Shown here: positions 1 to 11,709 of the stretch, piece by piece
Numbering within the stretch: position 1 is the first letter of the stretch
Layout: every line of letters starts with the position of its first letter
Translations under genes and position numbers: made by a program
From: Hippasteria phrygiana
Taxonomy: Eukaryota; Echinodermata; Asteroidea; Valvatida; Goniasteridae
NCBI GenBank assembly: GCA_037893225.1
Contig: JAZGUH010000556.1
Coordinates: forward strand, 682,001 to 746,000
Direction: 5' to 3'
DNA length: 64,000 nucleotides
The notes under the pieces: model-generated
The model's database searches: none
The model's input: only the letters and a program-made list of their open reading frames with translations
What the model was told of the DNA's origin: nothing

Positions 1-936
1 ACTGCGGCCTTGATATGACCATAGGGAGATGCCATTGGTTAATTGTGCAGGGTCCATTACTAGTTGAAACCGGATCCCCCCGCAATCAAACAAAATGTCC
101 CACCACCACTCTCTGCCATATCGTATGATAGACGTAATAATGCACTCCGCTAACATGACAAGCTGATGTGAATTGGTCTTTCTCATTTCACGATAGCATC
201 AACGCAGATCAATGCTCGATACCAGTCAAAATCCCTTTCATGGCGGAGCCAAATCTCCCTCGGATCAAATCACTCCGTGCCTCACTCTGTCCCATCCATT
301 CTGGATCCTTCTGGATCCTTCTGGATCCATTCTCATCCATTACTTTTATTTTTTAAAGACCTAGTAGAACGCTTTGAAAAAATGTGAAATTATTGTCTCA
401 GTCTACAGATATGTCAATATAGAGAGCAATACACCTAAAATATGTTGTATTGTCTTTTTTAATTTGAAAAACAAATGCAAATTGGTTCATTTTTGAAAAT
501 CCTATCGTCTGAAAAAGCATACGTCACGTCCCCATTTGCATGTCATGCATTATGCATTTATTGCGCGTGACATCATGGTGTGTAGTCCGATCGTTGCACT
601 TTATAGTACAAGTTCATACATGAGTACGCGGTATTTACACAGAATACATGTTGAATTAACTTTGTCTCTGTATCCCATCATGTAAGCCTACTATTTCAAT
701 TATATATCTGAGTTTAGTATGGATGACTACACGCGATGACGTCAAGGCTAACAGCACGCCGCCAATGGCAGCAGGGAAGAACTTGGAGTAAGCGCGAAAT
801 TTGAATATTTAATTAGCATCTTTCTCTCGTCCGTTAATTAATAATGATGGATATAAAATGACAATATTTAGCACGAATTTGGTTTCTTGTAATTCATAAT
901 CAAGATACTAATCTTTTTTAGAGAATTAAACTTTGG
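1..936. other. no gene recognised; apparently non-repetitive DNA
   Basis: No ORF with recognisable homology. A short tandem of GGATCCTTCT (about three units) lies near 303-330, and a TGACGTCA octamer near 738. The rest is AT-rich with no element ends that I could match elsewhere in the window. Confidence 0.5.
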
Positions 937-1016
937 TTATAGTAGGTCTTTAATATCATCCGAGTGCTGAGTCATATGAATATTGGACTCCAGTCTTTTA
1001 AACCTACATTTACCAC

Positions 1017-1070
1017 AATGCATCATGGGTAATGCCCATGATGCATTACAGGTCATACCCATCATGCGTT
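1017..1070. repeat. short palindrome built on ATGCATCATGGG
   Basis: AATGCATCATGGG is followed after a few bases by its reverse complement, and then by a third, imperfect copy (TACCCATCATGCG). It forms a small hairpin of about 13 bp per arm. It may be the end of a degraded inverted-repeat element; no second copy was seen. Confidence 0.6.
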
Positions 1071-1147
1071 GCAACAAAATTGTGTAATTTTGTAAAATGT
1101 TGTAAAAACTTGGCATAGCCCTAAAAACAAAACAAACAATTTGTATC

Positions 1148-1172
1148 ACCCCCCCCCCCCCCCCCAAAAAAA
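1148..1172 (+). repeat. poly(C) followed by poly(A) tract
   Basis: About 17 C residues are followed directly by a run of A. The same (C)n(A)n composition recurs at 5839, 39579, 42664 and 49210. Confidence 0.85.
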
Positions 1173-1195
1173 GAACATTGGGTATAACCCTAATC

Positions 1196-1492
1196 ATATG
1201 GTTGCCGCAGTGGTTACTGTCCCCGCCTTTCACCGCTGTGGCCCGGGTTCGATTCCTGCCCTGGTGCACATGTGGATTGGGTTTTCAGTCCCTACCTGAT
1301 TCCGTGGGTTTTCCCCAGAATATTCTCCTAGGGTTTTCCTCCCTCCTCTAAAACTGTAACTTCTTCTCATTGTCTTCTCTCTACAGGTTTCTTCAGGCTT
1401 TCGGGCTACAGTGCCTTGGGGCACTTTTGAGGAATCCTTGGTTTCATTACCAGAAAGAATTAAATAATAAAAACTAATAAATAATAAACCCT
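1196..1492 (+). mobile_element. tRNA-derived SINE, family B
   Basis: The head GTTGCCGCAGTGGTTACTG and the B-box-like GGGTTCGATTCCTGCC at about 1244-1260 give a tRNA-like pol III promoter. The body includes ACATGTGGATTGGGTTTT, GGGTTTTCCTCCC and CTACAGGTTTCTTCAGGC. It ends in an A-rich AATAATAA tail. A second copy lies at 13553-13757 and a partial one at 41327-41405. Non-coding; ORFs crossing it are accidental. Confidence 0.75.
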
Positions 1493-1748
1493 AGATCTTA
1501 CCCTAATGCTCACCCTTAATCCCGCCCGATGTTTCTCACTTCTTGTGGGTTTGTGCCAAGTGGTTTTGTCCGAAATATAAACGCACAAAAACAAGTAAAC
1601 AATAAACAACAACAACCGAACGCATTGGTGAGGAAAACATAGCGTAGGCATCCTGGACTAAAGAGTGATTCCCGTTGGCGACTAGAGCCAACATTAAAGC
1701 CAACTAAAGCGATAGAAAAATAACAATTTACATTATCGTAAAGTAGGA

Positions 1749-1985
1749 GCGTGATCCCTGGTTATACGGCATTCTGTGTTTATGACTTTTGACTGGCGCC
1801 CCCAAACAAAGATACTGACAATTTGGGAAACCGCCAACATAGGGCAAGATAGTTGGTAGAGCACTGGTATGGTATTCCAGAGGTCGCAGGTTCAAATCCC
1901 GCTCCTGCCAGTTTTCTTTGTTTAGTTTGAAAATTCATTCAAATTACCTAATCAGTTTCCCTTATGGTTTGTTTGACAATAACCA
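1749..1985 (+). mobile_element. tRNA-derived SINE, family A
   Basis: The leader GATCCCTGGTTATACGGC is followed by GATACTGACAATTTGGGA, a tRNA-like segment (GGGCAAGATAG...GGTTCAAATCCCGC, about 1842-1912) and the tail CTTTGTTTAGTTTGAAAATTC. A few bases of the D-arm are missing compared with the copy at 37115, so this copy is damaged. Related copies or fragments lie at 3680, 37115, 38153 (-), 45725 (-), 57176/57267 and 58664. Confidence 0.78.
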
Positions 1986-1986
1986 T

Positions 1987-2017
1987 AATAAGCCAGTTCG
2001 GTATCTCAAAGGTCAAT
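1987..2017. mobile_element. solo end of the AATAAGCCAG MITE
   Basis: AATAAGCCAGTTCGGTATCT followed by CAAAGGTCAA matches the terminus of the elements at 23351-23533 and 39831-40047. No second end is nearby, so this is a truncated copy abutting the tail of the SINE. Confidence 0.6.
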
Positions 2018-2900
2018 TTTTTTTATACAATTGTACAATTATAAACGGGCAAATTATATAAGTAGATCTGAACACAAACTTACACCTAAATCCCTGCCAT
2101 GCAGTTCAAACAACACCTCTTACACCAAAACAAATCCTCCGCAGGAAAAAAAATGCCTTAAGAATATTCAGGCCAGTACGTGACCACAAATGCATTAGCA
2201 TCTAAGACACAGCTGACATTAATTTTGTATGCATGCGCGAGAGACACACGCACACAAAAAGAGACCAAAAAAAAAAACGAAAAGAAAAAAAAACATAAGG
2301 CATTTCACACTTGATAAGGCCCCAAGGAAATGCAGACAGACAGCGCAGCTTTCAACTCCGGCTATTTTTGTCCTGCCTCTCTGACGTCACCGAGCCTGTC
2401 AATTTCGACCTCCCAACAGCCCGCATGTCAACACGTTGTGTTTAGTAATGGAACTTGGATTACACCAACTTGGATTACTCCAAGCCAGACAAGCCCATAA
2501 ACATTTGGGGGGAAAATTAAGCCGTAAACCAAGGTTCCCGCAGTTGAAGCGAGACTCTATATGGGGGGACAAGCTGGTTGTCTAAATTACGTACAAGACA
2601 CTAATAATATAGCCAGACAGAGATTCTGTAAAAGAAGGGGTCTGATGAGAACTGAGAGACAGAATATGACGGCATCAAATTGATTACTCCATTTTGATAG
2701 AGGTAATGACTATGAGAAAAGGAGACTGGCGTAGGATTCGAACCAAAGTCCCCTTGTTAACAGTTTCATTACAGTAGCAGTGACACTGGGCTGCAGATTG
2801 TACTTTCTGCTCTCACAGAGAGCCATAAACTCTTCAAGTAACTGCTACAAATGTACAGATCCATTGAAATAAATGTATTTCAGCTAGGTTAAAAAACATA
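2018..2900. other. no gene recognised
   Basis: AT-rich and purine-rich sequence, with an A-rich run near 2255-2300. No ORF above 60 codons and no matched repeat ends were seen. Confidence 0.45.
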
Positions 2901-3358
2901 TGTGACCCGCTTTGGAAAAAGGTATATTATGTCGCAAAATATGAAAAATGAGTTTTATGTATGTTTGGAAAGCCCACAATGTAAGCTTTCATTTTGTACA
3001 TGATAGAGCTCCAAAGCCCTTTTCGTTTTGGAGATATCGCGTTTTTGCATATTAATTAGTTCTATGGAGTTCAAATTGCACAACAGAGAAAACAGGCTTT
3101 GAAATAGTTAGTTCTATAAAATCTAAGACGATGCAATGGCACAGTACAATGCACTCTAAAAATGTTATTTTTTCACTTTATTCACTGAAATCAACATTGT
3201 TGTGCACCAAACCTGAAACTTTAGATATTTAAGATGTCATTTAAGACAAAAACAAGAAATGAATTTTGACGAAAAATGTCACCCTCTCAACGTTGAAAGG
3301 GCCATTACACGTAAATGCATAGCGCGACTTATATCACCTTTTTCTGGAGCGGGTCACA
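2901..3358. mobile_element. TGTGACCCGC MITE, copy 1
   Basis: Terminal inverted repeats TGTGACCCGC / GCGGGTCACA enclose about 458 bp, with TA on both outer sides as a putative target duplication. The subterminal AAAAAGGTATAT / ATATCACCTTTTTC is also inverted. There is no coding capacity. The interior is nearly identical to copy 2 at 4908-5351, and 31316-31765 and 42352-42786 are more diverged members. The TA duplication would suit Tc1/mariner-type mobilisation, but the source transposase is unknown. Confidence 0.85.
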
Positions 3359-3679
3359 TATAATATAACCAGTGATGTACACAGCCCCCCCCCCCCCCCA
3401 GCTGAGGCCTGCTGCCCCACCCCCAATGAAGATAGCAGCTTTGCACACAAAAGAGTTAAGCCTATGGTAATTTCTCCCCGAAGAAGTCCCCTTAAAAAAC
3501 TGACCCTGCACGAGCAGTTTAATGGTTTTCCTTGGAACAAATTGAATCTTGAATGCCACACGTTATCAATATAAAGAAGGTAATAAACTCTCAACAATTA
3601 CATCTCGGTCCAAATCAATTTTTTTTGACAAATCTGGACACTGTGTAATGCAGCTAGATACCGACAAAATTGAACAGAT
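3359..3679. other. spacer with poly(C) tract; no gene
   Basis: A run of about 14 C at 3385-3399 lies next to CAGCTGAGGCC. Short ORFs cross the tract in both orientations, but their glycine-rich content comes from the homopolymer, so none is called. Confidence 0.5.
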
Positions 3680-3795
3680 ATTGGCAGACTGCCAACATGT
3701 CAAGATAGCTTTGGTAGAGTGTCAGTCTGGTAGCCCAGAGGCTGTGGGTTCAAATCCCACTCCTGCCAGTTTGTTTGTGTTCACTCTTAAAATTT
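3680..3795 (+). mobile_element. SINE family A, degraded copy
   Basis: GACTGCCAACATGTCAAGATAG is followed by a TTGGTAGAG A-box remnant, the B box GGTTCAAATCCCAC at about 3748-3762, and TCCTGCCAGTTTG. It matches the tRNA-like centre of the 37115 copy, with a deletion in the D-arm region. Confidence 0.7.
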
Positions 3796-4907
3796 CTGTA
3801 GCTAGATTTAGATTGTACTAAGTTCACCTACAAGTTACTTCAACTTAAAATCCTCTCTGCAGTTGGTCCCAAAACTTCAATAGGATTCTCTCCGACAGCT
3901 GGAATTTTACATCAGTCCAGCTAGGCTGAACCTTGCATCTTCATCAGCAATTCTCAATGACACAAGGAGAACAAAAAATAGCGATGGCAGGTCGACCGTG
4001 GTCAACCTTTAAAGTCTCACAGAACAGACCCAGAACAGTGTGTGGGACAAGCCAGCATATTATCGCACTCCCATCTCGAGCGCACTAAGCTGTCTTAAAG
4101 CTCCTGCAAGTTGATCTTATCTGCTCCCGAGCCAGGGCCAGAAGCAATACAGAAACGTGGAGGGAAAGAAAAGAGAAAGATAGTAACAGGAAGATATATA
4201 AAAAAAAAATCAAACACACACAACGCATGGAGAGCTTATGGGGTTAAAACTAATCTAATCTGCAGTTAGCACTGGCACAAACATCCACGCCTGCCCGTAT
4301 AGAAACATCTTAGACTGGACGAGTTCTTATCAAAGCCCTGCATCGTAACAGTCTCCGCGCGCGACGGACGTGCACTGCCTACCCGGACAGGCTAGGGATC
4401 GGAGTCATAACAAATCCCGCACTGGATTGTGGGTAATAGAGAGTGGCTTCATGGGATAGATGGCTGCGATAGCCAGACATTATCTGCACTCATCAGGTAA
4501 ATGTGTCCGATAGGTTTAGCGTGAGCACTGTGTATAAATGGAATGCCGCTGGAGGAATGAGAAAAAAGTGCAAAGACATAGGCTTTTCAATGATAGAACA
4601 AATGTAATATATACAAAAGATTATCAACTTGGAAAAACAGCGGGTAATGTTGAGGATGGTAGAATATTAGGTTAAAGTATTAATATGCTGCTATAATGAC
4701 CTGAAATATATAATTAGTAAAAGTTAGAAGGGCCCTGAGGTTTTGGTCCGAGCAGAAATGCAGTTTGAAAAACCAGTTTGCTTGTTGGATTAATATTTTT
4801 TCAAGTAAAACTGATGTTACAAGCTTAAAATATCATCAGGATAGCAACCACTAGTATTTAACTACATTTTCTTAAATCGGATATTAAACAGGTATCAAAT
4901 GTTTATA
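3796..4907. other. no gene recognised; candidate single-copy DNA
   Basis: About 1.1 kb without matched repeats. The stretch 4260-4560 is less AT-rich than its surroundings (CTCCGCGCGCGACGG near 4350) but has no long ORF. It could hold a regulatory element; nothing in the sequence proves it. Confidence 0.4.
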
Positions 4908-5351
4908 TGTGACCCGCTCTGGAAAAAGGTATATTATGTCGCAAAATATGAAAAATGAGTTCCATGCATGTTTGGAAAGCCCGCAATGTAAGCTTTCATT
5001 TGGTACATGACAGAGCTCCAAAGCCCTTTCCGTTCTGGAGATATCGCGTTTTTGCATATTAATTAGTTCTATGGAGTTCAAATGACACAACAGAGAAAAC
5101 AGGCTTTGAAATAGCTAGTTCTAATACAATGCAATAGAACAATGCACTCTAAAAAGGCTATTTTTTCACTTTATTCACTGAAATCAACATTGTTGTGCAC
5201 CAAACCTGAAACTTTAGATATTTAAGATGTCATTAAAGACAAAAACAAAAAATATATTTTGACGAACAATTTTACCCTCTCAACGTTGAAAGGGCCATTA
5301 CACGTAAATGCATAGCGCGACTTATATCACCTTTTTCTGGAGCGGGTCACA
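4908..5351. mobile_element. TGTGACCCGC MITE, copy 2
   Basis: Same termini and same orientation as copy 1, about 1.55 kb downstream, with TA on both sides. Interior landmarks AAGCTTTCATTT, GGAGATATCGCGTTTTTG and CTCTCAACGTTGAAAGGG are in the same order. Differences are mainly substitutions plus a small deletion near 5122. Non-coding. Confidence 0.85.
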
Positions 5352-5481
5352 TATGCATGGCAGAAATCTAGCAGCTTTGAAAAGCCTAAAATGTGGGGAC
5401 TGCAAAAACATCCTTTTGGATCGCACTCCAGACAGCAGTAGATTGCTATATTCAAAATGAATGTTATATTTTGATATTTTA

Positions 5482-5711
5482 GAAGCAAATTATCTATTTT
5501 CCCTCAGAAGCAAAGTATCTATTTTCCCTCAGAAGCAAAGTATCTATTTTCCCTCAGAACCAAAGTCCTTCAGAAGCAAAGTATCCATTTTCCCTCAGAA
5601 CCAAAGTATCTATTTTTCCCTCATAAGCAAAATATCTATTTTCCATTAGAAGCAAAATATCTATTTTCCCTCAGAAGCAAAATATCTATTTTCTCTCAGA
5701 AGCAAAATATG
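5482..5711 (+). repeat. 25-bp minisatellite, about nine units
   Basis: Units begin TATCTATTTTCCCTC and end AGAAGCAAAG. One unit is internally shortened near 5567-5575, and later units carry AAAATA in place of AAAGTA. The ORF across it is a by-product of the repeat period not being a multiple of three. Confidence 0.88.
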
Positions 5712-5838
5712 AAGAACAGAAAAAAGAAGTTGCAAGTGAAACTGAAAAAAAGAGAGTTATTTTCCACATGGTTTTCCAAAGAAATCCCGGACGAGAAATC
5801 TTGGCATTCACACAAAAAAGAGCGAATAATTTAAAACC

Positions 5839-5878
5839 ACCCCCCCCCCCCCCCCCCCAAAAAAAAAAAAAAAAAAAA
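5839..5878 (+). repeat. poly(C) then poly(A) tract
   Basis: About 18 C followed by about 20 A. It is the longest composite (C)n(A)n tract in the window. Confidence 0.9.
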
Positions 5879-8531
5879 CTCCAAACAAACAAATAGCCAG
5901 GCAGGTATGACTAATCGTCATGGAGACGCACAGCCATTGATCAGTTTTTACCTGGATCAGAAAGTCAATAAATGCGTCTGCGCCCGGTACCCGGCCGGTT
6001 CCCCGGCCGCTAAACCGTACCCACACCATCAGTCCTGGCTCAAACGTAAATAATTACAAGTTCAATCAGCATCCAGCATCAGCAACAGCTAACAAAATAA
6101 CAAAAACAGCGCCTGCTAATTGCCGGCTGCAAACGCGACAGTTCAATCGACGACCATCTCTCCCATTTCCCTATGAGAATGCTCTCATCAGTTTAGTCTC
6201 GACACTAAATATATCCCCCTCAGTTTGCCCACTCTTAAAACAACACCACAATCCACCTTAATGCATGGTAGAACCCTGGTCTATGTAAACATGGAGAATA
6301 TAATTACAAAGCCGGAAAATTGCTATTTTCTTCGGCCCGGCTGGCGCAGAGCAGCAGGGGTTGCTGTGTGAGAGGCGATAAGCCAATGATTGTTCAGCGC
6401 TTAGCAGTCACAAGGCCAAGGCCATTTTGCGGCATCATTGCCACGGCCAAGGTTGCTTCGCTCCCTGGTGCCATCTGCAATTTGCATGAAGGGAACTTGG
6501 CAGAGCCAGCTACTAGTCAGGCTTAAACGGTGATTACCAGTCGAGAAAATGGATTGCCGTCATTTAGGGAGGCAATTTGCGGCAATATGCCCCCCAAATC
6601 AAATTGTATTTTGTTTCTGACATAGCAACAAGGTTCAGCCAATCTCCCATTATTCTGGTAATTTCTACTGTTTTTCCCAAAGGGTAAACGATCGGTATAA
6701 TATTCAATGGGACACAAAGTTTTACTAGAGTCAATTTACTCAATAATACAAACTTTTCAAGAAATAAATAGTTCTTATATACAGTTAATTATTAGTCATG
6801 AACAAAAGGGAAGGATCTTTACATTGATATCCCACCAAAATGGGTCAGACACAGAAAAATTTGACAGAATAACCATCCATTCATGTTCAGAATTGTATTA
6901 TCATAGGGCACAAAAGTGCCTTGGCAGTGTGTGGTCACTCAAAGTGTTCACATACATGTTCATTGCGGCCTCATTTCCATGGAAATTCATTTGAAGATTT
7001 TCGCGGGAACTCTGAATATTCAGTGGTGTCCATTTCACGAAAGACACAAAATACCGACTGATTCTTGAAGAGCCCACTCCTTACCAGTAACTAACCAATT
7101 AGGTACTAGAAGGTCTGTTTTACAAGACCAGTCCTCCCCCCCCCATCTCAATACGGGATAAGTAGTCTAGGAAAAGACCTAATGGTATTACAACCTCTCT
7201 GCATGTTTGCTCGAAGAAATGTAATCGCGTCCAACCCGCGCGCATTTGTCTCATCAAACACCGTTGTTCAAATTTATTGAAACTGTGCATGCACTGTCCA
7301 GCGCGCTAGTTACTACGTGTGGGGGCTTCGAGTGCGGTTAAGTCATACAAGTGGTTTATATATATATCTTTATCAGATACTGATATTTAGGAAATAGACT
7401 GGCCTATATTGGCAGCAAATTTCAAATCCGAACCCTTCAAATTCTTTTCAGCAATAAGGAGTATCAGTTCTAGAAAATTATTCTCTTGTAGTTTTGGAAT
7501 GGGTAATTTTCCCCTTCTTTTTTTGGTACCAGATTTTGGGAGGGGGTGTCAAACCCTGCTTTGCCAATTTTGTTTTTTGGTCGTTTTGTTTTGGTTGTAC
7601 CCACTACATTTGCAAACTAGAAAACCTGAAACCATGTATGGGTCATATTTTGCGTGTATGGGTTAAGAACAAAGGGACATCAAATGCCGCCAACAATGTT
7701 GAGAACGAGCACTTTCCGTCCCGACCCCCTGCACCCACCCCCCCCCCCAAATATTCTTTTTGCAGATGAACATTTTCTGGGGATTATTTGTTTGGGCAAA
7801 TTTATGAAAAAAAACCTCTCCTGCACGAAATGCCCGGAATCCCCCCCCCCTTCCTTATAGTGTCAAAACAACGAGGCAATGTTTACATGTACATATTTAT
7901 CTGGGACATTCATTAATTTAAAAGGGTTCAGTTTTCCAAGCTCCATTATTTAAACAAGGAAATGGGTTGTAAGCACTCCCCCACCTCCCAAAATCACTCT
8001 TAAATATGGCTTCTGAAGAATGATACTTCATTGTAATCCAAAAAAAGGTCGGATAACTCTTTCTAAAAGTACGACATGATTGTTTTTATCTCTCCGTGGG
8101 CTTCAGCAGCAACAGCGAGCGGCGACCTAATTCAGTGGTGTTTCCATTAGGGTCGGCCGGCCGGCAAAGGGGGGGGGGGGGGGGTAAATATGTTGAATGA
8201 GTCTGTGGCTCACTCGGTAATCCGCTTTGACAAATGTAATTGCCGTATGGATCAGGCCCATTACCGGTGAAAGGGTTCGGAAATGCTTTTTGGGGAAAAG
8301 ATCAGATGCCGCACAAAAGGGAGGGTGCTGGTGCGTGCCGTTTGCTTGGGACTGACGGTAAGTCGGCATGAAACTTTAGGAGGATCTGCCAGGCGCAATC
8401 GCAGATAAATATGTGTACAAATTGACTTCATGGGCTCTATGTAGGTCGTTTATTGAAATCTGTAATTGACCTTAAAGGCGCAGTCATAACGTTAGGAAAT
8501 CTGTTCTTCGTATCAGCATTCAACAACCTTA
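5879..8531. other. no gene recognised; single-copy-like DNA with simple tracts
   Basis: Contains C runs near 7134, 7738 and 7842, a short (TA)n near 7362, and a G run of about 15 at 8169. Short ORFs near 6320, 6707 and 7409 have no recognisable domains. No transposon ends were matched. Confidence 0.4.
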
Positions 8532-8765
8532 CAATGGGATCCTTACAATCACTCTCTCACCGGAGATCTGTTGCTACTCTTAGTCTGTTCTACAGATATT
8601 TTCATGGTAAATGTTCCACCGGCTTGTCCAGCTTGGTTCCTCCAGTTAGGGTGTTTGAGTGTGAAACTCGGCTTTCTGCCTGTCCCACCAATATACTCTA
8701 GCTGTACCTAGATGTAGAACAAAAAGCTACCCCAATAGCTTTTTCCCTCATTCACAGTCCTTATC
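8532..8765 (+). pseudogene. LINE reverse-transcriptase C-terminal fragment
   Basis: Translation from about 8532 gives MGSLQSLSHRRSVATLSLFY and then STGLSSLVPPVRVFECETRL, the region after the RT core in Jockey/CR1-like non-LTR retrotransposons. The frame then shifts before the LAVPRCRT segment. It is truncated at both ends; the RT catalytic motif is absent. Homologous fragments occur at 16810, 29525-30141 (-) and 52155-52490 (-). A dead retrotransposon remnant, not a host gene. Confidence 0.82.
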
Positions 8766-9735
8766 CCTTATTCAAGCTGCAAACAAAATCCAAATGATTA
8801 TGCATGCAAATTTAAGGCAGGACTTTTGAAACAATTTCATTGATATACAGAGATTTTACAATAACAAAAAATTGCAACAAACAGAGCAGCCCTGGGGAGA
8901 ATTTCAAAGGGAAAGTAAGTCAACCTTGAACCAAAAGGTGTACATTTGTATATCATACAAATATAAAAAAAATGTTTCCTGAATTTGCTTTCATTTCTTT
9001 TTTTTAAGCTGAAGCCTTTCACATTACATCCACAGAATTACAAATTCCAGGATCAATGGTTTTTATAAAGTCCTGCAAGCTGGTATAAAAAAGTCCATCT
9101 TCCGAGTGACCTTTTACAACAGGCTACCGAAATAACAAGGCACAGACACGACTGGGAAATTAAGAACCACGAAGCAGATTGAACATATTATAATATGCAG
9201 ACTCTAAAAAACCAAAACCCTCAGATCAAAACAGACAAACATGTCAACAGACAAAGAAAGTATCTCCGATCCTACACCACAACTTCCCTGGGACGCAACC
9301 TCCCTGGGGTGTCAGATCTCATTAAACATTGATCGAATTTGAGGTAGGGATTATAGACACTATAAGCCAACAACAGCTAGTACACTAAGGCTAGTTTCGA
9401 ACAAAGGGGAGAAATTTCACCAAAAAAATGGCTGTCTCAGTATATTAAACAGAAAGCTTTTCCAGAACCATGAAAAATCATCCGGAGGAAGGATACCGGT
9501 TATTTTTTGGTTATTAGAACCTTACAGGTAATCTGGCTTAGATAACTGGTCCCCTTTACTTAAAAAACCGCCAAACAACATGGTCCAGCGGGAGTCTGTA
9601 AACACCTTTCCCCAATCAGGCAAGTTTATGGGAATGTAGAAAAAAGAACTTTGCCTAAAAACTGTAAATGTATTGGCTAAAAGTAGATGATTGGCTCTCA
9701 TGCATACACATTTTATTTTTTTGTGTGGAGAGAAG
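8766..9735. other. no gene recognised
   Basis: AT-rich sequence without long ORFs or recognisable element ends. 9522-9735 leads into the amplified SINE module. Confidence 0.4.
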
Positions 9736-9739
9736 CAAT

Positions 9740-10255
9740 CTTTGGGAAAGTGTCTTGCTGAGGTCACAATGATCATGATCCAATGATCAATTACTACAAA
9801 GTGTATTGCTCAAGGACATAACACAATGTCTCCTGGCTTGGTATCCGTTTGATCCTATTAAGTGGACCGACACAATCTTTGCCAAAGTGTCTTGCTTAGG
9901 ACACAAGCACCCTGATCCCCTGGTGAGGTTGCCATTTGTTCCTGGTTTGAGAGAAAGCAATTGCAGCAATGTGTCTTGCTCAAGGACACAAACACAATGA
10001 TCCCCTGGTCGGGTACCCATTTGCTATTGGGTGCAAAGAAGAAATTGCAGAAAAGTGTATTGCTCAAGGACACAAGCACCATGATCACTTGGCTAGGTGC
10101 ACATTTGCTCCTGAGTGGAGATAGAAAATTACAGCAAAGTGTCTTGCTTTATAAGGATACCATCACCATGATGCCCCACTGGCTGAGCTTGAACCCACAA
10201 TCTGTAGTATCACCCAGATCTCAGACGGCAACAGATTAGACCACGACATTCCACA
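9740..10255 (-). mobile_element. tRNA-derived SINE (family D) with amplified internal module
   Basis: Read on the minus strand, a tRNA-like head (about 10185-10250, B-box remnant GGGTTCAAGCTC) is followed by about five successive 82-88 bp modules. Each carries AAGTGTCTTGCTCAAGGACA, a TGATCCCCTGG segment and CATTTGCTCCTGG plus GAGAGAAA...TTGCAG. Module starts are near 9796, 9884, 9968, 10050 and 10134. The related copy at 52665-52815 has a single module, so the extra ones look like local tandem amplification. ORFs crossing it reflect the repeat. Confidence 0.78.
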
Positions 10256-11053
10256 TCACAAGATGTCTCGTCTTACCAAAACCGATGCTTGCAATCTCCC
10301 TCTTGGCGATTCCTTCATGGAAACAACATGCTGCATGAATCTTATAGATTTCAAACAGGAAGGCACGAGGGGAAAGTTAGAAAGGCCAGAGAACAGTTCC
10401 AGCCAGAGCTAGATCCCTCGGGCCCATGTTTCAATTTCTTTCCCTCGTTATTCTTTCATTTTTTTTTTATTCTGTCGATGGTTACGGGGTCTAGCGGAAG
10501 CTTGTCTCAGTCTAATTACCAACGTACACTTGCCCGACTTTTCCTCGCCCCACCGAACTCCGTCGCCGCATCGTGTGCAATCACATAAACCGACATCAAT
10601 ATTCATGGATCGCGCCGCAAATGTGGAAAAATACACCATTACGTCGGATAATTGAGGCCTTCGAGGGTGGTAAATGGGGTTCTAGTCGGCTGCCTCTGGG
10701 GTGCTTTGTGGTGCAGTTCAAATTGGCTTTCAAATAACAAATGCTGCACGTCGGCGAGAAAAGAGGACACGAAAAATTGGTTAAATCAACACATTCAGTC
10801 AAATTCAACATTGTGTTAAGGACACTCACACACAAAATTGCCAATAGAGCGTGCGACCTGACTTAAAAATCCGCTGCGGTCTGGTGAGAACACATACTTG
10901 CGGGCACGCCATATACGAGCTTTGCATGCGGCGTCCCGTCTTATGGGGTTGTATTGGAAACCCTGTTCTCGTGTTGACTGAGCACAAGAACGGGGTGTCG
11001 AATGTCGAGAAAAACACACAAACACTGCTCACAAACATAATTTTCGCTCCCCG
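10256..11053. other. no gene recognised; moderately GC-rich single-copy-like DNA
   Basis: No matched repeats. Overlapping ORFs of 60-100 codons occur on both strands at 10289-11038, as expected for GC-richer DNA. None shows a domain I recognise. Confidence 0.4.
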
Positions 11054-11419
11054 CTATCTGGGGAGTGGATGAAGACTATGAAGAACAAAGATGGCCGACA
11101 GCCACGACAGCGGGACATTCTTCCTCGTATAAGTTGTAGCAAATGGAAATATCAGATCATCTGTTTTCAATTCGTCTTCTTCATCCAAAGAATCAAACAA
11201 CATAAAAACTGTGAAGACTGTTTTGACTTTCGCCGCATCGTTTATGGGCATGGCTATCTTAAATGACGGCCACCAATACTTCCTCATTCGAAATCGGCGA
11301 CCCGAGAACACTGTACTCGAGTCACTCCAGAACGGGGATTTGAATATGCTCATGAAGTATAGTTTTCTGACTGGGCTAAGCTGGAAAACAACAATAATAT
11401 GGTCTTGTGAAGGCAACAT
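11054..11419 (-). other. unidentified 121-codon ORF, possible exon
   Basis: An open frame on the minus strand, one of the longer ones outside obvious repeats. A TTGTTGTTTTCCAG acceptor-like sequence lies close to its 5' end (about 11383-11396). The predicted product has a basic RRFRMRKYW patch near residues 41-49 and an acidic LDEEDELKTDD patch near residues 77-87. I do not recognise the family. The region is bracketed by inverted AAAGATGGCSGAC sites at 11087 and 11499, which resemble YY1-type motifs. It could equally be a chance ORF. Confidence 0.18.
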
Positions 11420-11709
11420 TTTTTTTTAACAGAAGCATCTGTCATCGAAGTGAACAGATCATTTGCACTTGACGTCAGATTTCCTATAATCATGTGCGGT
11501 CCGCCATCTTTGAGGCCTCTCCGTGCTGCACTGACATCTCATAAACGTACATCACGGTTGCATTAGGAACCTGTGTATGTATGCAGCAGTCGTCTCGTGC
11601 CAAGTCGAGGGGAGGGATTTATTTCAGAGGCAAGTCTGCATTCATGACCGTATTGCCAGACATCAAAGATGGTGGGTAGAAGAGGCTCATGGGAAATATA
11701 TGATATCAG

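Noticed and set aside
5482..5711. CRISPR-like array of 25-bp repeats
   Set aside because: Units are directly adjacent without unique spacers; an ordinary minisatellite.
9740..10255. CRISPR-like array
   Set aside because: Units of 82-88 bp are contiguous, diverged and related to a SINE; there are no spacers, and the sequence is eukaryotic.
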